A stretch of DNA of 64,000 nucleotides from an uncultured bacterium (GTDB lineage Bacteria; Patescibacteriota; Gracilibacteria; Absconditabacterales; Absconditicoccaceae): contig CAMVNG010000001.1 in the NCBI GenBank assembly GCA_947168815.1, forward strand, positions 62,001-126,000. Direction: 5' to 3'. The position numbers were made by a program, and so were the translations under genes. Of the stretch, positions 19,665 to 31,443 are shown piece after piece (position 1 is the stretch's first letter; the number at the start of each line of letters is the position of its first letter). The notes below the pieces were generated by a model. It was not told the origin of the DNA. It made no database searches and worked only from the letters and a program-made list of their open reading frames with translations.

Positions 19665-20912
19665 ATGACAAAGCCTACACTTGTAGCTCCATGAGGATCA
19701 TATCAAAAAGCATTAACTGCTGCAAGATTTTGAGCAGAAGAAGTCTATATGTGAGTACCATTTACTTCACTACGTATGAGACAAAACAAAATCTTAGATT
19801 TTAATGAACTAAAAAAGACTGTTGACTGAGTACATGCATATGGTTCAAGAGCATTCCTTACAATGAATATCTTTCCAAGAAATAATGATATTAAAATCTT
19901 TGAATCAACAGTAGAAAGAATCGCTGAAATTGGAGCAGATGCCATAATTTTTTCAGATCCAGGAACATTTCATATCTTAAAGAAATATCTACCTAATACT
20001 CATCTTCACTTAAGTACACAAACTTCAACGCTTAACTACTCTGCTGTAAAATTTTGGTATGACTTAGGAGTAAAAAGAATAGTATTAGCCCGCGAACTTC
20101 ACATAAAAGAAATAGAAGAGATTAAAAAACAAGTTCCAGATATGGAATTAGAAGTTTTCGTTCATGGTGCAATGTGTATGAGTTATTCTGGACGTTGTCT
20201 TCTTTGAGACTATATGAACTGAAGGCCTTGAAATAAATGAGAATGCTCACATGCATGTAGATTTAAATATAAAGTATGGATTGAAGAAGAAAGAAGACCT
20301 TGAAAACTCTTCCAAATTGATGAACAAGGAGATTGAACTCATTATATTCTTTCATCTAAAGATCTTTGTACAATTCAAAGATTATGAGAAATTCTCCCAT
20401 ACGTTGATGCAATGAAAATAGAAGGAAGAAGTAAATCTGAATTCTATGTATGAGCAGTTGTAAAAGCATATAAACATGTGAGAGATGCTATCTTAGAATG
20501 AAAACCAATAGATGAAACAATTCAAAATCTTGTTAATATCATTCCACATAGAGAATATTGGTCAGGATTCTTATTTAATGAACTTGCAAATTATCCAGAG
20601 TGAGAATGAGAAAGCTTCACAACAAAAACAAGTCCTGGACCTTTATTTAACAGAAACTATTTCTGAATAATCGAAGACGAATATATTGAAAAAGACTGAA
20701 TTAAATACTTCAAATACTCACCTAAAGAAGTTGTTGAAGAAGGTATGATCTTAAATTACCTCTCTCCAGACACTTCATGAGAATTAAAAATTGAAGAACT
20801 AATAAATGAGAAAGGAAAAACATTAGAAAAAGGAACTTGTAATACACCTAATATCTACATTAAGACAAACATTGAACTAAAGTGATGAGAACTACTTTAT
20901 AAAAACGCATAA
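19665..20912 (+). CDS. Peptidase U32 family protein (TrhP/YegQ-like)
   Basis: 415 aa. The N-terminal PTLVAPGGSYQKALTAARFGA and the signature region EVFVHGAMCMSYSGRCLLG ... CSHACRFKY with its cysteines place it in family U32. Members such as TrhP act in prephenate-dependent 5-hydroxyuridine formation at tRNA wobble positions; others are reported collagenases. The MKIEGRSKSEFYVG segment is also typical. Its stop overlaps the region of the next start (gap 2 nt), so translation is probably coupled to the sulfatase gene. Confidence 0.88.
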
Positions 20913-20914
20913 TA

Positions 20915-23788
20915 ATGCTTAACTTCTTAAATAAAAGAACAATAACACTAAAATCCTTCGTAATCTTTTGATTTCTCTTTTTACTACTTGCAAAATTAAT
21001 CCTAATTTGAAATAGTTACTCGTATGCTTTTTCAGAAATGAGCAAAGGAGAAACCTGGTTCTATTTTTTTAAACTCATTCAAGAAGACTTACTTATTCTA
21101 TCATTAGTTTCAGTTTTTGTTCTCATTATCTGATATACAAAAAATCGATTAATAAAAAGTTTCTTTCTCATCCTTACCATTGTAACATTTTGAATTTATT
21201 TAGCAGATATACTAACAATCCTCTTCTTCCAACAAAGATTTATGCTAACATCAGGAGGAAGTTTTATAACTGCTGGAACTAATATTCTCCTATTCTATGT
21301 ATTAGTATTTTTCCTATGTTGCTGATTTCTTGTACTATTTGTTCGTCTATTTCTAAGAATAACCTGAATAAACATAAAAAATAAATGACTTATAGCAGTA
21401 CTGATAACTTCTTTTTTCATCTATACACTACCACTTCCAAAATTTGTTTTTCTATGAATAGATTTACCTAAAGATAATATACTAAGCCTATTAGTTAATC
21501 AAACACTTACCATTTCTCTCACTTGAAAATCAGAAGACACAACAGAAGAAAAAGTTAAATCAAATGAGATTATTGACGTTCCAAAAGAAGAACTAGACTT
21601 CCTTATAAAGAAAAAGGAACGATGGTATGGATTAGCATACGATGATCCTGAAAGAATTTTTGAAAGTTTCAAAACATCATCATTAACAAGACTTACAGAT
21701 GAATATTGAAATAGTTATGTCTTCGAAATTCTAGCAGAAGCTGCAAAAAATAAACCTGAACTTGCATTCATATACCTTGATAACTACAAGGATCGAAAAG
21801 ATGAAAACGATAAACCTATAGTAAAAGACCTTCTTAAAATAGCAATTCAAACTAAACCAGAACTAGCATTTGAATATCTTAAATACTATGAAAACTTTGT
21901 AGAAGATCACGAAAAAATAGCTAAATCATTACTACAATATGCAGCACAAATTTATCAAGCTCCTCTTACATTTGATCAACTTTATTACGAAGTACAAGGA
22001 AGAAAAAATAAAAACAATGTTATCTTAGTATTCTTAGAATCAGCATCCTCTGTCGATTCACAAAAATTCTGATGACTCAATAACAGACTTCCAAAAATAG
22101 ATAAAATAAGTAATGATTGAACTTCATTCATTAATATGCATGCAAACGGTTCTACTTCTGAAATGTGACACACTTCAACACTATTATGAGTTGAACCATT
22201 AGAATCAGATAGTAAAAAAACACGATATGAAAGCTTTACTTGATTCAAAACGACACTTCCTAACTTCTTTAATGAACTAGGATATTCAAGTATCTTTGTA
22301 AGTACAGCACCTCTTACATTCCTAGATCAAAGGACATTCCTAGAAAAAATTGGATACCAAACAATTATAGGAGAAGAAGCATTTGAATTAAGACCTAAAT
22401 ACACGTTCAATGCTGCTCCAGATGCTGATCTTTATGCAAAAGCTATAGAAACAATTGATCAGCAAACAGGTAGTTACTTTCTAACACTACAAACAATATC
22501 TTCTCATACTCCATATGATACTCCTTATGGACACAGTACAGAAGCTGTTTATCAATATGAAGACGATACTTTTGCACAGTTCTATGAAGACTTAAAAGCA
22601 AGAAATTTCTTCAATAACTGAATTCTAATAGTAATCTGAGATCATCGTAAAATGACTCCATTAGAAGATGAAGAATTCAAAAAATGGTGAGCAACCGCAT
22701 CTGCAAAGATTATCGGATTTATGATTTGAAAAAATATACCACAAAATACACTAGCAAATGGTATTTATCAACAAACAGATCTTTACCATTCACTTATTCG
22801 TGAATTCTGATCATGAGAAGTAACAGTCCTCAAGCAATATAACGACCTTTTCTCAAAAGAAATTACAAGAAAACGAAGTCTAAAACAACGATATTGAAAT
22901 AAAACACTAAATATTTCTGATGCAAACTGAAATGAATGAAGTCTTGATTTAACACGTATGAAAATTGTTGATTGAGCTGAGAATTTCCCAACAGAAGAAA
23001 TCCTAAATTACGTAAGACTATCTCTAGATTATCAAAAATCAAGTCTCAATGGAGATCAAGATGATGAGAAGAATAAAAGAATTATTTTAGTTGCTCATAG
23101 ATGACTTACAAAAAAAGAAACTGAAAACTCATTAAAAGCATTAAAAAAAGCTTATGATGCTTGAGCAGATTGAGTTGAAATTGATATAAACGTTACAAGA
23201 GATTGAGAACTTGTAGTTTATCACGGACCAAAACTCTATAACAATACTCAATGTAAAAACGAAACAAGAGATATTTGTCAAATGACCTATGATGAAGTAA
23301 AAAATTGTCTATTAAACAACGGAGATGAAATTATGAAAGCCGAAAATTTACTTCCTCAAATCAAAAATCGGTTTACCTATATCTTTATAGATTTTAAAGT
23401 ACAAAGTAGTGATTCATGTCCATTAAATGATAAAAGACTCTTTGAAAAGACTGTATCACTTGTACAAAAGAATAAAATGGATGCTAAAGTTATATTCTCT
23501 TCATTTAATGAAAAGATAGCAAAAGAACTTGGAGAAAGAGGAAACTTAATATCTGCATTAGACACTTATTCTCTATGAGATTTAGACAAACTACCATGAA
23601 GTTATTATAGTTATTTCATGACACCTGCTGAAAACTTTACAGATGCTCTTATGCAGAAACTCCAAAGATACCTAATTGATGGAGTTGCATATACAGTTAA
23701 TGATGTAGAAACACTTAAAAATCTACAAAAATTATGAGTAAAATTTGTAATGACTGATGACTTTGAAAAGTTAAAGAACGCCCTATAA
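20915..23788 (+). CDS. LtaS-like sulfatase fused to glycerophosphodiester phosphodiesterase
   Basis: 957 aa in code 25, one uninterrupted frame. About five N-terminal membrane segments are followed by an extracellular alkaline-phosphatase-type domain: VILVFLESASS, ANGSTSEMGHTST with the likely Thr/Ser nucleophile, and IGDHRKMTP. This domain is as in phosphoglycerol transferases of the LtaS group. After about residue 720 a GDPD domain begins (VAHRGLTKKETENSLKAL, DGVEIDINVTRDGELVVYHG). LtaS builds polyglycerol-phosphate from phosphatidylglycerol, and GDPD cuts glycerophosphodiesters. Joined in one chain they could make and trim, or recycle, the same polymer. The fusion function is inferred. Confidence 0.85.
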
Positions 23789-23813
23789 TTTTTATCTTCT
23801 GAACAAAATTCAC

Positions 23814-24290
23814 ATGGAAAACAACCACGAATATTTCATGAGCAAAGCTGTAGAACTTTCTCTAGAAAATATGAGAGCTTGAAAAGGAGGACCATTTTGA
23901 GCAATCGTAGTTAAAAACTGAAAAATTGTATGACAATGAGCAAATCATGTTACTAGTGAAAACGATCCAACTGCTCACGCAGAAGTTGTAGCTATAAGAG
24001 ATGCATGTAAAAACCTATGAACATTTCAATTAGACGACTGTATAATCTACACAAGTTGTGAACCTTGTCCTATGTGTTTAGGAGCTATTTATTGGGCAAG
24101 ACCTAAAGCAATCTATTTTGCAAACTCAAGAAAAGATGCTGCAGATATTGGGTTTGATGATGATTTTATCTATCAAGAACTTAAAAAAGAACTAGAAGAA
24201 AGATCTCTTCCAATTCATGTTTTAGGTAAAGAAGAAGCAATAAAAGTATTTGAAGAATGGAAACAAAAAAGTGATAAAATTGAATACTAA
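23814..24290 (+). CDS. Guanine deaminase-like cytidine/deoxycytidylate deaminase family protein
   Basis: 158 aa. Zinc motifs TAHAEVVAIRDA and CEPCPMCLGAIYWA identify the CDA fold. The stretch DAADIGFDDDFIYQELKK and the C-terminal half resemble bacterial guanine deaminase (GuaD) more than TadA, which is shorter in this region. Likely reaction: guanine to xanthine. A tRNA adenosine deaminase role cannot be excluded. It lies 25 nt behind the sulfatase fusion. Confidence 0.75.
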
Positions 24291-24316
24291 TTTATTTTTT
24301 AACACTATCAGAAACC

Positions 24317-24595
24317 ATGGATATGTTTTATGAAATCATATGAGTAATAGCAGGATTATCAACTGCTATACCATCAATTCCACAAATTTTTCGTACATTA
24401 AAAACTAAAAATGTAAAAGGTTTATCTACATGAATGTTCTTAATATTAGCACTATGATGAATTTGTTGGATTATCTATGGATATCATCTTAACTCATGGC
24501 AAATGGAATTCTTTAATACCATTTGAGTAATTTGTTCAGTAACAATGATTATCTTAATAAACCTATATTCAAAAAAGGAAAAGAACACTAAATAA
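24317..24595 (+). CDS. SemiSWEET / PQ-loop transporter
   Basis: 92 aa, three membrane helices, with the PQ-loop signature in SIPQIFRTLKTKNVKGLS. SemiSWEETs are dimeric sugar uniporters, and this one has the usual length. Four TGA-encoded glycines lie in or near the helices. Last gene of the ftsK operon, converging on tsaE with only two bases between the stops. Confidence 0.85.
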
Positions 24596-24597
24596 AA

Positions 24598-24990
24598 CTA
24601 TTTTTCCAATACTTCTCTTTCAGATGCAGAAATTTTATTAATTTCTATTTTTAAAGGATTTTCTAAATCAAGTTGGTCTTCCCACTTAGGCCATTCAATT
24701 ACAATATATTCATAATCGGAAATTTGGTTAAGAATACCCTTTTCAATTAACTCTTCAAAACTAGAAAGTCTATACATATCAATATGTAATAAAGTATCAT
24801 CATAAATATTAACATAGGCATAAGTTGGACTTTGAACCTTATCAGAATCGATTCCAATTCACTCCGCAAACCCTTTAATAAGGGTAGTTTTTCCAGCTCA
24901 TAGTTCTCAAAACAATAATAAAACTTTAGACTTTTTAGCTAAAGTTTTTCCGTATTCATGCATCTTTTCAGGACTATCTATCAACATCAT
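24598..24990 (-). CDS. tsaE: tRNA threonylcarbamoyladenosine biosynthesis ATPase TsaE
   Basis: 130 aa. P-loop LFGELGAGKTTLIKGFAEG (two of its glycines are TGA), SPTYAYVNIY and HIDMYRLSSFEEL are characteristic. TsaE works with TsaD and TsaB in making t6A37 in ANN-decoding tRNAs. Stop TAG. It closes the seven-gene reverse operon that begins at 31289. Confidence 0.92.
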
Positions 24991-25003
24991 TATAGAATAA
25001 CAA

Positions 25004-26062
25004 TTAAACTATCGTTTCTGGCATCCAATTTATCTTAAATCATTTTTTATGCAAGGCGAGTTTTGAATAAACAATATCCATAAAATTTCTCACTTCCTTT
25101 CATTTTAAAATGATATTATATCTATATTTTCAAAAGACTTTATAGATAAGAGCAGGTGTTGTATAAATCTCCATTTCCTCTAGCTTATACTTCTGCTGAA
25201 GATATAACAATTCTTTATAAAGCTGATCAACTTTATTATAGAGTTTTTCCTCTATTTCATCTTTATATAAAATCAAACACATCTCTCAAAAAGGAGGATA
25301 AGTATTTGCCTTACGGAATTCATTTTCATTCTCATAGAACTCATCTTTTTTCAATCAACAAGCACAACGAATACTATAATGATCTGGATTTAAAGTTTGT
25401 ACAATAAATGTCTTACATGAATGCTTAACAAAGGCCTCATAAAGAAAATAAAAATTCTTCTCATTAGCATTATAATCAGGAATATTAAGACCTATATCAG
25501 CATCAAAAAAAATAAGCAAATCTAAATTCCAATCTTTTATAGGAGTTGTTAATAATGAAGTTCAAATAAGAATTGGGCATTTTCACTGAGACTGAAATTC
25601 ATTTAACTTATCATTAAATTTTTGAATTTTACTAGCAGAATTAGCAGTTTCTGATTCAACAATTAAAGAATCAGCACCGTATTTTTCTTTTAAAAGTTGA
25701 GCTAATTTTTGAGTTCAAATACCATACTCTATTATTTCAACACTTCAACACTTCTCACAAGTCCTAGGATAAACATATTGTTTTTTACAAATATGACATA
25801 TTCAAATCTTATCTCAATTAGGCATGAGATGATAATTAATAGCAACAGAACAATGATCACAATATGGTATATGTCCACACTGATGACAAATAATTCAAGT
25901 ATCAAATCCTTTTTTATTTATCAATATCCCAATCTTTTTCTTTGCTGCTAAATATTTTTTTACACCTTTATCAAAAAGTTCAGAAAAGTGTTTATCCTGC
26001 TCTCTTTTCATATCTACTAAGAATATTTTTTTCTCTCAATGATCAAAACATTCATAATTCAT
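25004..26062 (-). CDS. PriA-like C-terminal remnant (zinc-binding, helicase-defective)
   Basis: 352 aa, about half the size of normal PriA. It starts at the PriA zinc region (ICHQCGHIPYCDHCSVAINY ... CHICKKQYVYPRTCEKC, all cysteines kept) and continues with LIGTSLLTTPIKDWNLDLL, FFDADIGLNIPDYNANE and VQTLNPDHYSI. The 3' DNA-binding domain and the ATPase domain with Walker A and B are absent. The helicase motif VI segment (usually Q-AGRAGR) is replaced by FLYEAFVKHS. It therefore cannot be an ATP-driven helicase and may only bind DNA or replisome partners. Its ATG overlaps the dus stop by one base. Confidence 0.78.
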
Positions 26063-27108
26063 TATAGATCTCCCAACTGATTTAAAATTTCCTTGAATGA
26101 TTTTACAGTTTTTACTTCTAATAACATTCTTTTTTTCTCTTTAACATTTCCTAAACCTTTTATATATTGGAAAGCATACTTTCTAAATTCAACAAGAGAA
26201 TGATAAGGATATTCCTCATCTATTTTATCCCTATAAAGATTAAGGTCAGATAATAAAGGTTGTTTAATATAATATCTATCAATTTTTTCAACAGCATCTT
26301 TAAAATACTCTTCACAAGCAATCATTAAACAAAGATGTTCTATCATAAGTTCTTTCTTCTCATCTAATGAAGGAATATGATTAGTAAAAACCCAAGGATT
26401 ACCAATAGCTGCCTGTCAAATCATAACACCATCAAATCCTTGTGATAAAACATTACTTGCTTGTTCATAATTCTCTATTCAACCATTTGCAATAACAGGG
26501 ATGCTAACCAATTGTTTTAATTCTTTAATAAAAGAAAAATCAGCATCTCAAGCATACAATTGCTTTAATGTCCTTCAATGCACAGTAATAAAATCAACAA
26601 AATGAGAAACCTCTCTCAAAAAAATTAACTGTTCAGGCTTATCCTCATCAGTTAATCACGCCCTTGATTTTACAGAAAAACTCAAATCAGAAGACCGATG
26701 AATCTTTTCTGATAACGATTGTATAATATCTAAAGTCTCAGGTCTATGTTTCAACATATCACTTCCTCATCAAGATTTCATAACCGTATTTGAAGGACAT
26801 CAAGTATTTAATTCAATTCCTGAAAATAAATCCTTATAGATATCAAGAATAATCTCAACAGCTTTTAATAAATACTCTTTTCTTCCTCAAAATAATTGTA
26901 GAATAGGCTTATTTGCTCAATTATTTTCAATTGTTATCAAATGCTTAATCACTCAAGCAGGATTAATAACAAATCCATCAGCATTCATAAACTCAGTCCA
27001 TGTCTGAAAAGAATCATTCTCTTCTCAATATTTCTGAAAAACATTCTCAGTTATAAAACGAGTTGCTGCATTTGTAATTCAATCCATTGGTGCAAAGCAA
27101 AGTTTCAC
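26062..27108 (-). CDS. dus: tRNA-dihydrouridine synthase
   Basis: 348 aa. FMN-barrel motifs: CFAPMDGITNAATR, GIELNTGCPSNTVMKSGGGS with the catalytic Cys, FSVKSRAGLTDE, HGRTLKQLY, and VIANGGIEN ... GVMIGQAAIGNPW. It reduces uridines of tRNA D-loops. I chose GTG at 27108, preceded by AAGG, because the first ATG would cut into the barrel's first strand. It is translationally coupled to the PriA remnant. Confidence 0.92.
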
Positions 27109-27126
27109 AGTAATTAACCTTAAATA

Positions 27127-28359
27127 CTAAATATTCCATTTTCAATTAACAAAGAATTCAACCATCTCTCAATCTTGCGTTTCTCAAGTAATACAAAGTG
27201 TTTCATCTCAAACCATGAAATCAACATGGATACTACTTTCATTCATTCAAACCTTATCTCTTTGTTCTGCATTCATATCATCAGCTCATTTTAATGTTGT
27301 AGAATAAGATGTTCACAAAGCTAGATGACAACTAGCATTTTCATCAAACAAAGTATTATAATAAAGTAATCATGATTGATAAATTGGTGAATTTACAGGG
27401 ACTAAAGCAACTTCTCAAAGTCTCTTTGATGTTTCATCAGTTTCCAAAATTCATTTTAAGATTTCTTCTCACTCCTCTGCTGTATAAGAAATAACTTCTC
27501 AATCTTTAAATGTTAATGAGAAATTTTTAATTAATTTTCACTGATATTCCAAAGGGAATGTTGAAAAAACAGTACCATTTACTCAATATTTATGAGGCAT
27601 TGAAAACACTTCTTCTGTTGGAAGATTTGGATGAAAATGAACTCCTCTTTTAGAAACCTCCTCAGCTGATTGCCAAATATGACCATCAGGAAGCGTTATA
27701 CAAAGATCAGTTTTTGATGATTTATAATGTAATTTTTTAAAATTCATATCGTTCATATACTGAGCACGTACCTTAAGCTGATTCAAATGAGTTTCCCATT
27801 CTTTTATAGGATCTTCTTTATCAAGTCTAACAAGAGAAAGAATCTGATCCCATAATTTTCACATATTTTCCTCTGAATCAGTATTTCAATAAACAGTATT
27901 TGCCCATCATTTAATTGGAATTGAAACAACACACCAGTTAGTTCCACTAGATGTTATAAGGTCTTTATATTCTTTAAATGCCAAAGTTGCAGCTTTAGCA
28001 TGCTTCTTTAAATTTGATAGATTAACATTTTCAAATACAGAAGTATCAGACATATACAAAGAAAGAGTTGCTGCTCATTCCCTTACCTCTTTAGTAAATC
28101 AATCAGCAATCCACTGTGGATATCAATCAAAAGAATCTTCTGGCGCTTTATTATATCTAATACAATCTAATTCTTCATGTTCCCATCTATACATCACCTC
28201 TTTACATCACATTTCATAAGCCTTTTCAGTTAAGATTTTAACAAAATCATAGGCATCAATAGGTGATTTAATAATTAATTTTTGTCATTTCTGGATATTC
28301 AAACCATAACTCAATATAATCTCAGCATACAACTGCTTGTTTTCTTCTAAAGTCCTCAT
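27127..28359 (-). CDS. M29 family aminopeptidase (AmpS/PepS-like)
   Basis: 410 aa, stop TAG, the usual length. Starts MRTLEENKQLYAEIILSYG, as M29 proteins do. It contains LPDGHIWQSAEEVSKRGVHF with metal and substrate positions, PTEEVFSMPHKYGVNG, and the ALVPVNSPIY ... TLFDENASCHLALGTSY segment. These are dinuclear metal aminopeptidases that release N-terminal amino acids from peptides in the cytoplasm, fitting a cell that lives on imported peptides. Member of the 31289-24598 operon. Confidence 0.9.
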
Positions 28360-28382
28360 GTATATAATGTATTGAATAAAAT

Positions 28383-29024
28383 CTAATCAATAAGCTTACA
28401 CTGAATCTGTCTCTCTACCATTTCTTTAAGAAAAGCATCAACTAATGCTATATTAACCTCAATATCTTGCTCTATACTATTATCATAATGATCTGAAACT
28501 ACCTTAGCTCAAAATTTTGAATAACAATACTGAACTCCAGAAACCTGATCATAAGTATAACATAAATGCAACCTTTTTGTAATTTCTCTTGTAACAAAAG
28601 GAACATTCTCAAGTGCTTGCTTACTACATTCCGTATATGCTTGTATAAGTCATCAAACTCACAATAATGTTCCTCAAAAATATCTAGTTACAACACATAA
28701 AATATTATGAACATCTTTTCACGTCAGAACAGACAATATAGGTTTTCATGCAGTATTACTTGGTTCTCAATCATCATTAGCTCTCTCCTGATGTGCTGAG
28801 ATTACCCAATTTCAAAATAAATCTTGGTTAGCATCAACTCATAACCTCCAAGCATAACAATTATGAGTAGCATCAAAATAAGTCTTTCTCACCTTCTCTA
28901 ATTTTTCATCAATCTCTTCTCTTGTTTGCACAGGAATTAATGTTGCAAAAAATCTTGATCCCTTAATTTTAGGAATTTCATATTGAAAACTTTTTTCTAT
29001 CGTTGTATATTCAAGTTTTTCCAT
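28383..29024 (-). CDS. YigZ/IMPACT family protein
   Basis: 213 aa, stop TAG. The N-terminal domain holds KGSRFFATLIPVQTREEIDE, THNCYAWRLG and, after code-25 reading, DDGEPSNTAGKPILSVL and VVTRYFGGTLLGVGGLIQAY, which are the IMPACT/UPF0029 signatures. The C-terminal part is the short ferredoxin-like DUF1949-type domain. The precise role is unsettled; eukaryotic IMPACT regulates GCN2. It lies 25 nt behind the oxidoreductase beta subunit. Confidence 0.88.
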
Positions 29025-29049
29025 AAAGTCAGAACCACATTAAATTAGA

Positions 29050-29652
29050 TTACCATCTCTTCCAAGATGGACAAGCTTGCTGAACATTAATATGTGCAAA
29101 TCAATCATACATAATAGCTTCCTTTAAAACATCTTTCATTTCCTGCATTTTATTACCTTCAACAACTTTTACAAATCAACAACCTACACTTTCCAATAAA
29201 GCAACAGGATCTAATGGAACAATTTGATTTCCATCTGGAGTTGACTTAGTCTTAACTCATACAGGAGTTGTTGCAGAAGCTTGACCAGTTGTTAAAGCAT
29301 AATTTTCATTATCACAAGTTATATGTACAATATTAGTATTTCTTCTAGCTGCATGCAACAAATGACCAAGACCAATTCAATAAGTATCACCATCTCAAGA
29401 AAGTGAAATCACAGTTAATTTTGGATTAGATAACTTAACACCTATTGCAAAAGGAATACCTCTTCAATGCAAAGTTTCAGCTCAATATCCCTCCATATAC
29501 TGACTCATTTTACTATTACATCAAATTCATGTAATCATAATAGTATCTTTAGGATTTATTTTTAATTCACTAAGTGCTTGTTTTAATGCTAGATGAACAA
29601 GGAAATTTCAACATCCTGGACACCATTGCATCTTATTTAAATTATGTCTCAT
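29050..29652 (-). CDS. 2-oxoacid:ferredoxin oxidoreductase, beta subunit (short)
   Basis: 200 aa. TPP-binding subunit: QWCPGCGNFLVHLALKQALS, ITGIGCNSKM, LSGDGDTYGIGLGHLLHAAR with the GDGD motif, and CDNENYALTTGQASATTP. It ends soon after HINVQQACPSWKRW, whereas typical beta subunits run on for some 60-90 residues, so the C-terminal lid is lacking. Only one ATG (29652) fits; the ribosome site AGGAAG lies about 30 nt upstream within the end of the alpha gene. Confidence 0.88.
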
Positions 29653-29669
29653 ATATGACTCATAAATAA

Positions 29670-31289
29670 TTAAATAATATCTTCCTGAAAAAAAGGATAT
29701 AATTCATATTTTCTTTGATGAGAAATCTTATCATTCCACTCTCAATATAATTCACATTCCTTTCTCACTAATTCTTCAAGAATTCAACTCTGATTCATTT
29801 CAACGAAAATAAGTTTATCTATCGAATTCATATGCTCATTAAAAAAAGCTTTTAATCTCTGATCAAACGGAAAACAAGACTTTATTATCACTAATCATAA
29901 TTCATTATTTCATTTAATATGTTCATCTAAAACATAACGATTAATTCACATACTAACATAAAATGTTTTAGCTTCTGGATTGATAATTTCATATCAATAA
30001 AAATCTTCGTTAAACTCATTCTCAATAAAAGTATCCATTTTCCTAGCTCTTTTATCCATCATTTCCTTCTTTATTGTAGGATTTTCATTTGTAAATCCAT
30101 ATTCATCATGTTCATAAGAAGTTGCAATAAAAGTAGTATTTTCGTTTCATGGTATTGCTGAAGGAGAAATTCAATTCTCAGTTATTTCATACCTCTTATA
30201 CTCATCACTACCTTTAATTTCTGCAGACACACCACGATTAATTGGTTCCGCTAAAAGCTCAGAAGCATTAACACTCAAATAACTTTCTGATAATTGTTTA
30301 TCAACTAACATAATAACAGGATGTTGATAAATATCAGAATAATTTAAAGCTTTTCATACAAAAGAATAAACCTCTTCAAAAGTAGAAGGAATAAGAACTA
30401 TTGGTTTAGTATCTCAAAAACTTGCATTTAAAGCATAGTTTAAATCAGACTGTCATGTAAATGTAGGTGTTCATGTACTTGGACCATCTCTCTGAGAAAG
30501 TATATAAACTCATCATATTTCAGCCTGATTAGAAAATGCTATAGACTCAGTCATCAAAGCAAATCATCAACCACTAGTTCAGCACATAGCTCTCTTTCAA
30601 GCATATTTAGCTCAAAGCATTGCCATACTAACGGCAATTTCATCTTCTCACTGATAAAAAATAACTTTATCATCTTTTATTATTTCATCAATTATAGAAG
30701 ATGCAGGAGTCATAGGATATGCTGCATAAAACTCCAATCAACTTGCAATAGCTCACTTTGCAATAAGTTCATTTCAATACATAATAGTTCTCCTATCTCA
30801 AACTTGAGCATCAAAATCAATATGAGCATCTTCCTTTATATAATCATATCATGCACGTAAATCAGAAGCATTCTGCTCCATTCTTTCTTGTGTTAAATTT
30901 TTACTCTTAAATTGAGACAAAAAAACATCTTTACCTTCTTCAAAAGGAATTCAAAATATTTTAAGAACCATTCAAAATGTGAAAGTGTTTTTATGAAAAC
31001 ACTTCTCATCTTTTATCATATAAACATGTTCGAGATCATAAATCTTTTCATTTTTATCAACTGCATACTGATCATAAGCCAAAAAATAATCGATATGTTT
31101 ACGAACAAAAACTTCATCTTGATCTGAAATATATAAGAAAAAACAATTATTTTCTCATTTAATCACAGAAGCATATTCTTTATCTGCATAAACCATATAA
31201 CCTTTATTTGCAAGAACTTCAGCTAACAAAAGTCATGCTGTATTTACTCAAGATCAAGCTGGTCATGAAAATCATATACTAACTTGCAT
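29670..31289 (-). CDS. 2-oxoacid:ferredoxin oxidoreductase, fused gamma-alpha subunit
   Basis: 539 aa. The N-terminal gamma domain (MQVSIGFSGPAGSGVNTAGL) is joined to the alpha domain (MYGNELIAKGAIASGLEFYA, YPMTPASSI, QGEDEIAVSMAMLGAKYAG, TSGGGFALMTESI). Such enzymes decarboxylate 2-oxoacids with CoA and pass electrons to ferredoxin; which oxoacid is used cannot be read from sequence. It heads the reverse operon and is divergent from pheT, with about 150 bp of shared promoter region (31290-31443). Confidence 0.92.
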
Positions 31290-31443
31290 AGAATAACTTA
31301 ATAATAAAAACTTTTTTTCGTTATACGAAAAACGAGAAAAAAAGAAAGCAAATTAACATAAGAAACTTATAAATTTAGCTTGTAGTTAACTTCTAAATTA
31401 CTACAATACACTACAGTCGTTTTTTACATTATTTATGCTAATT

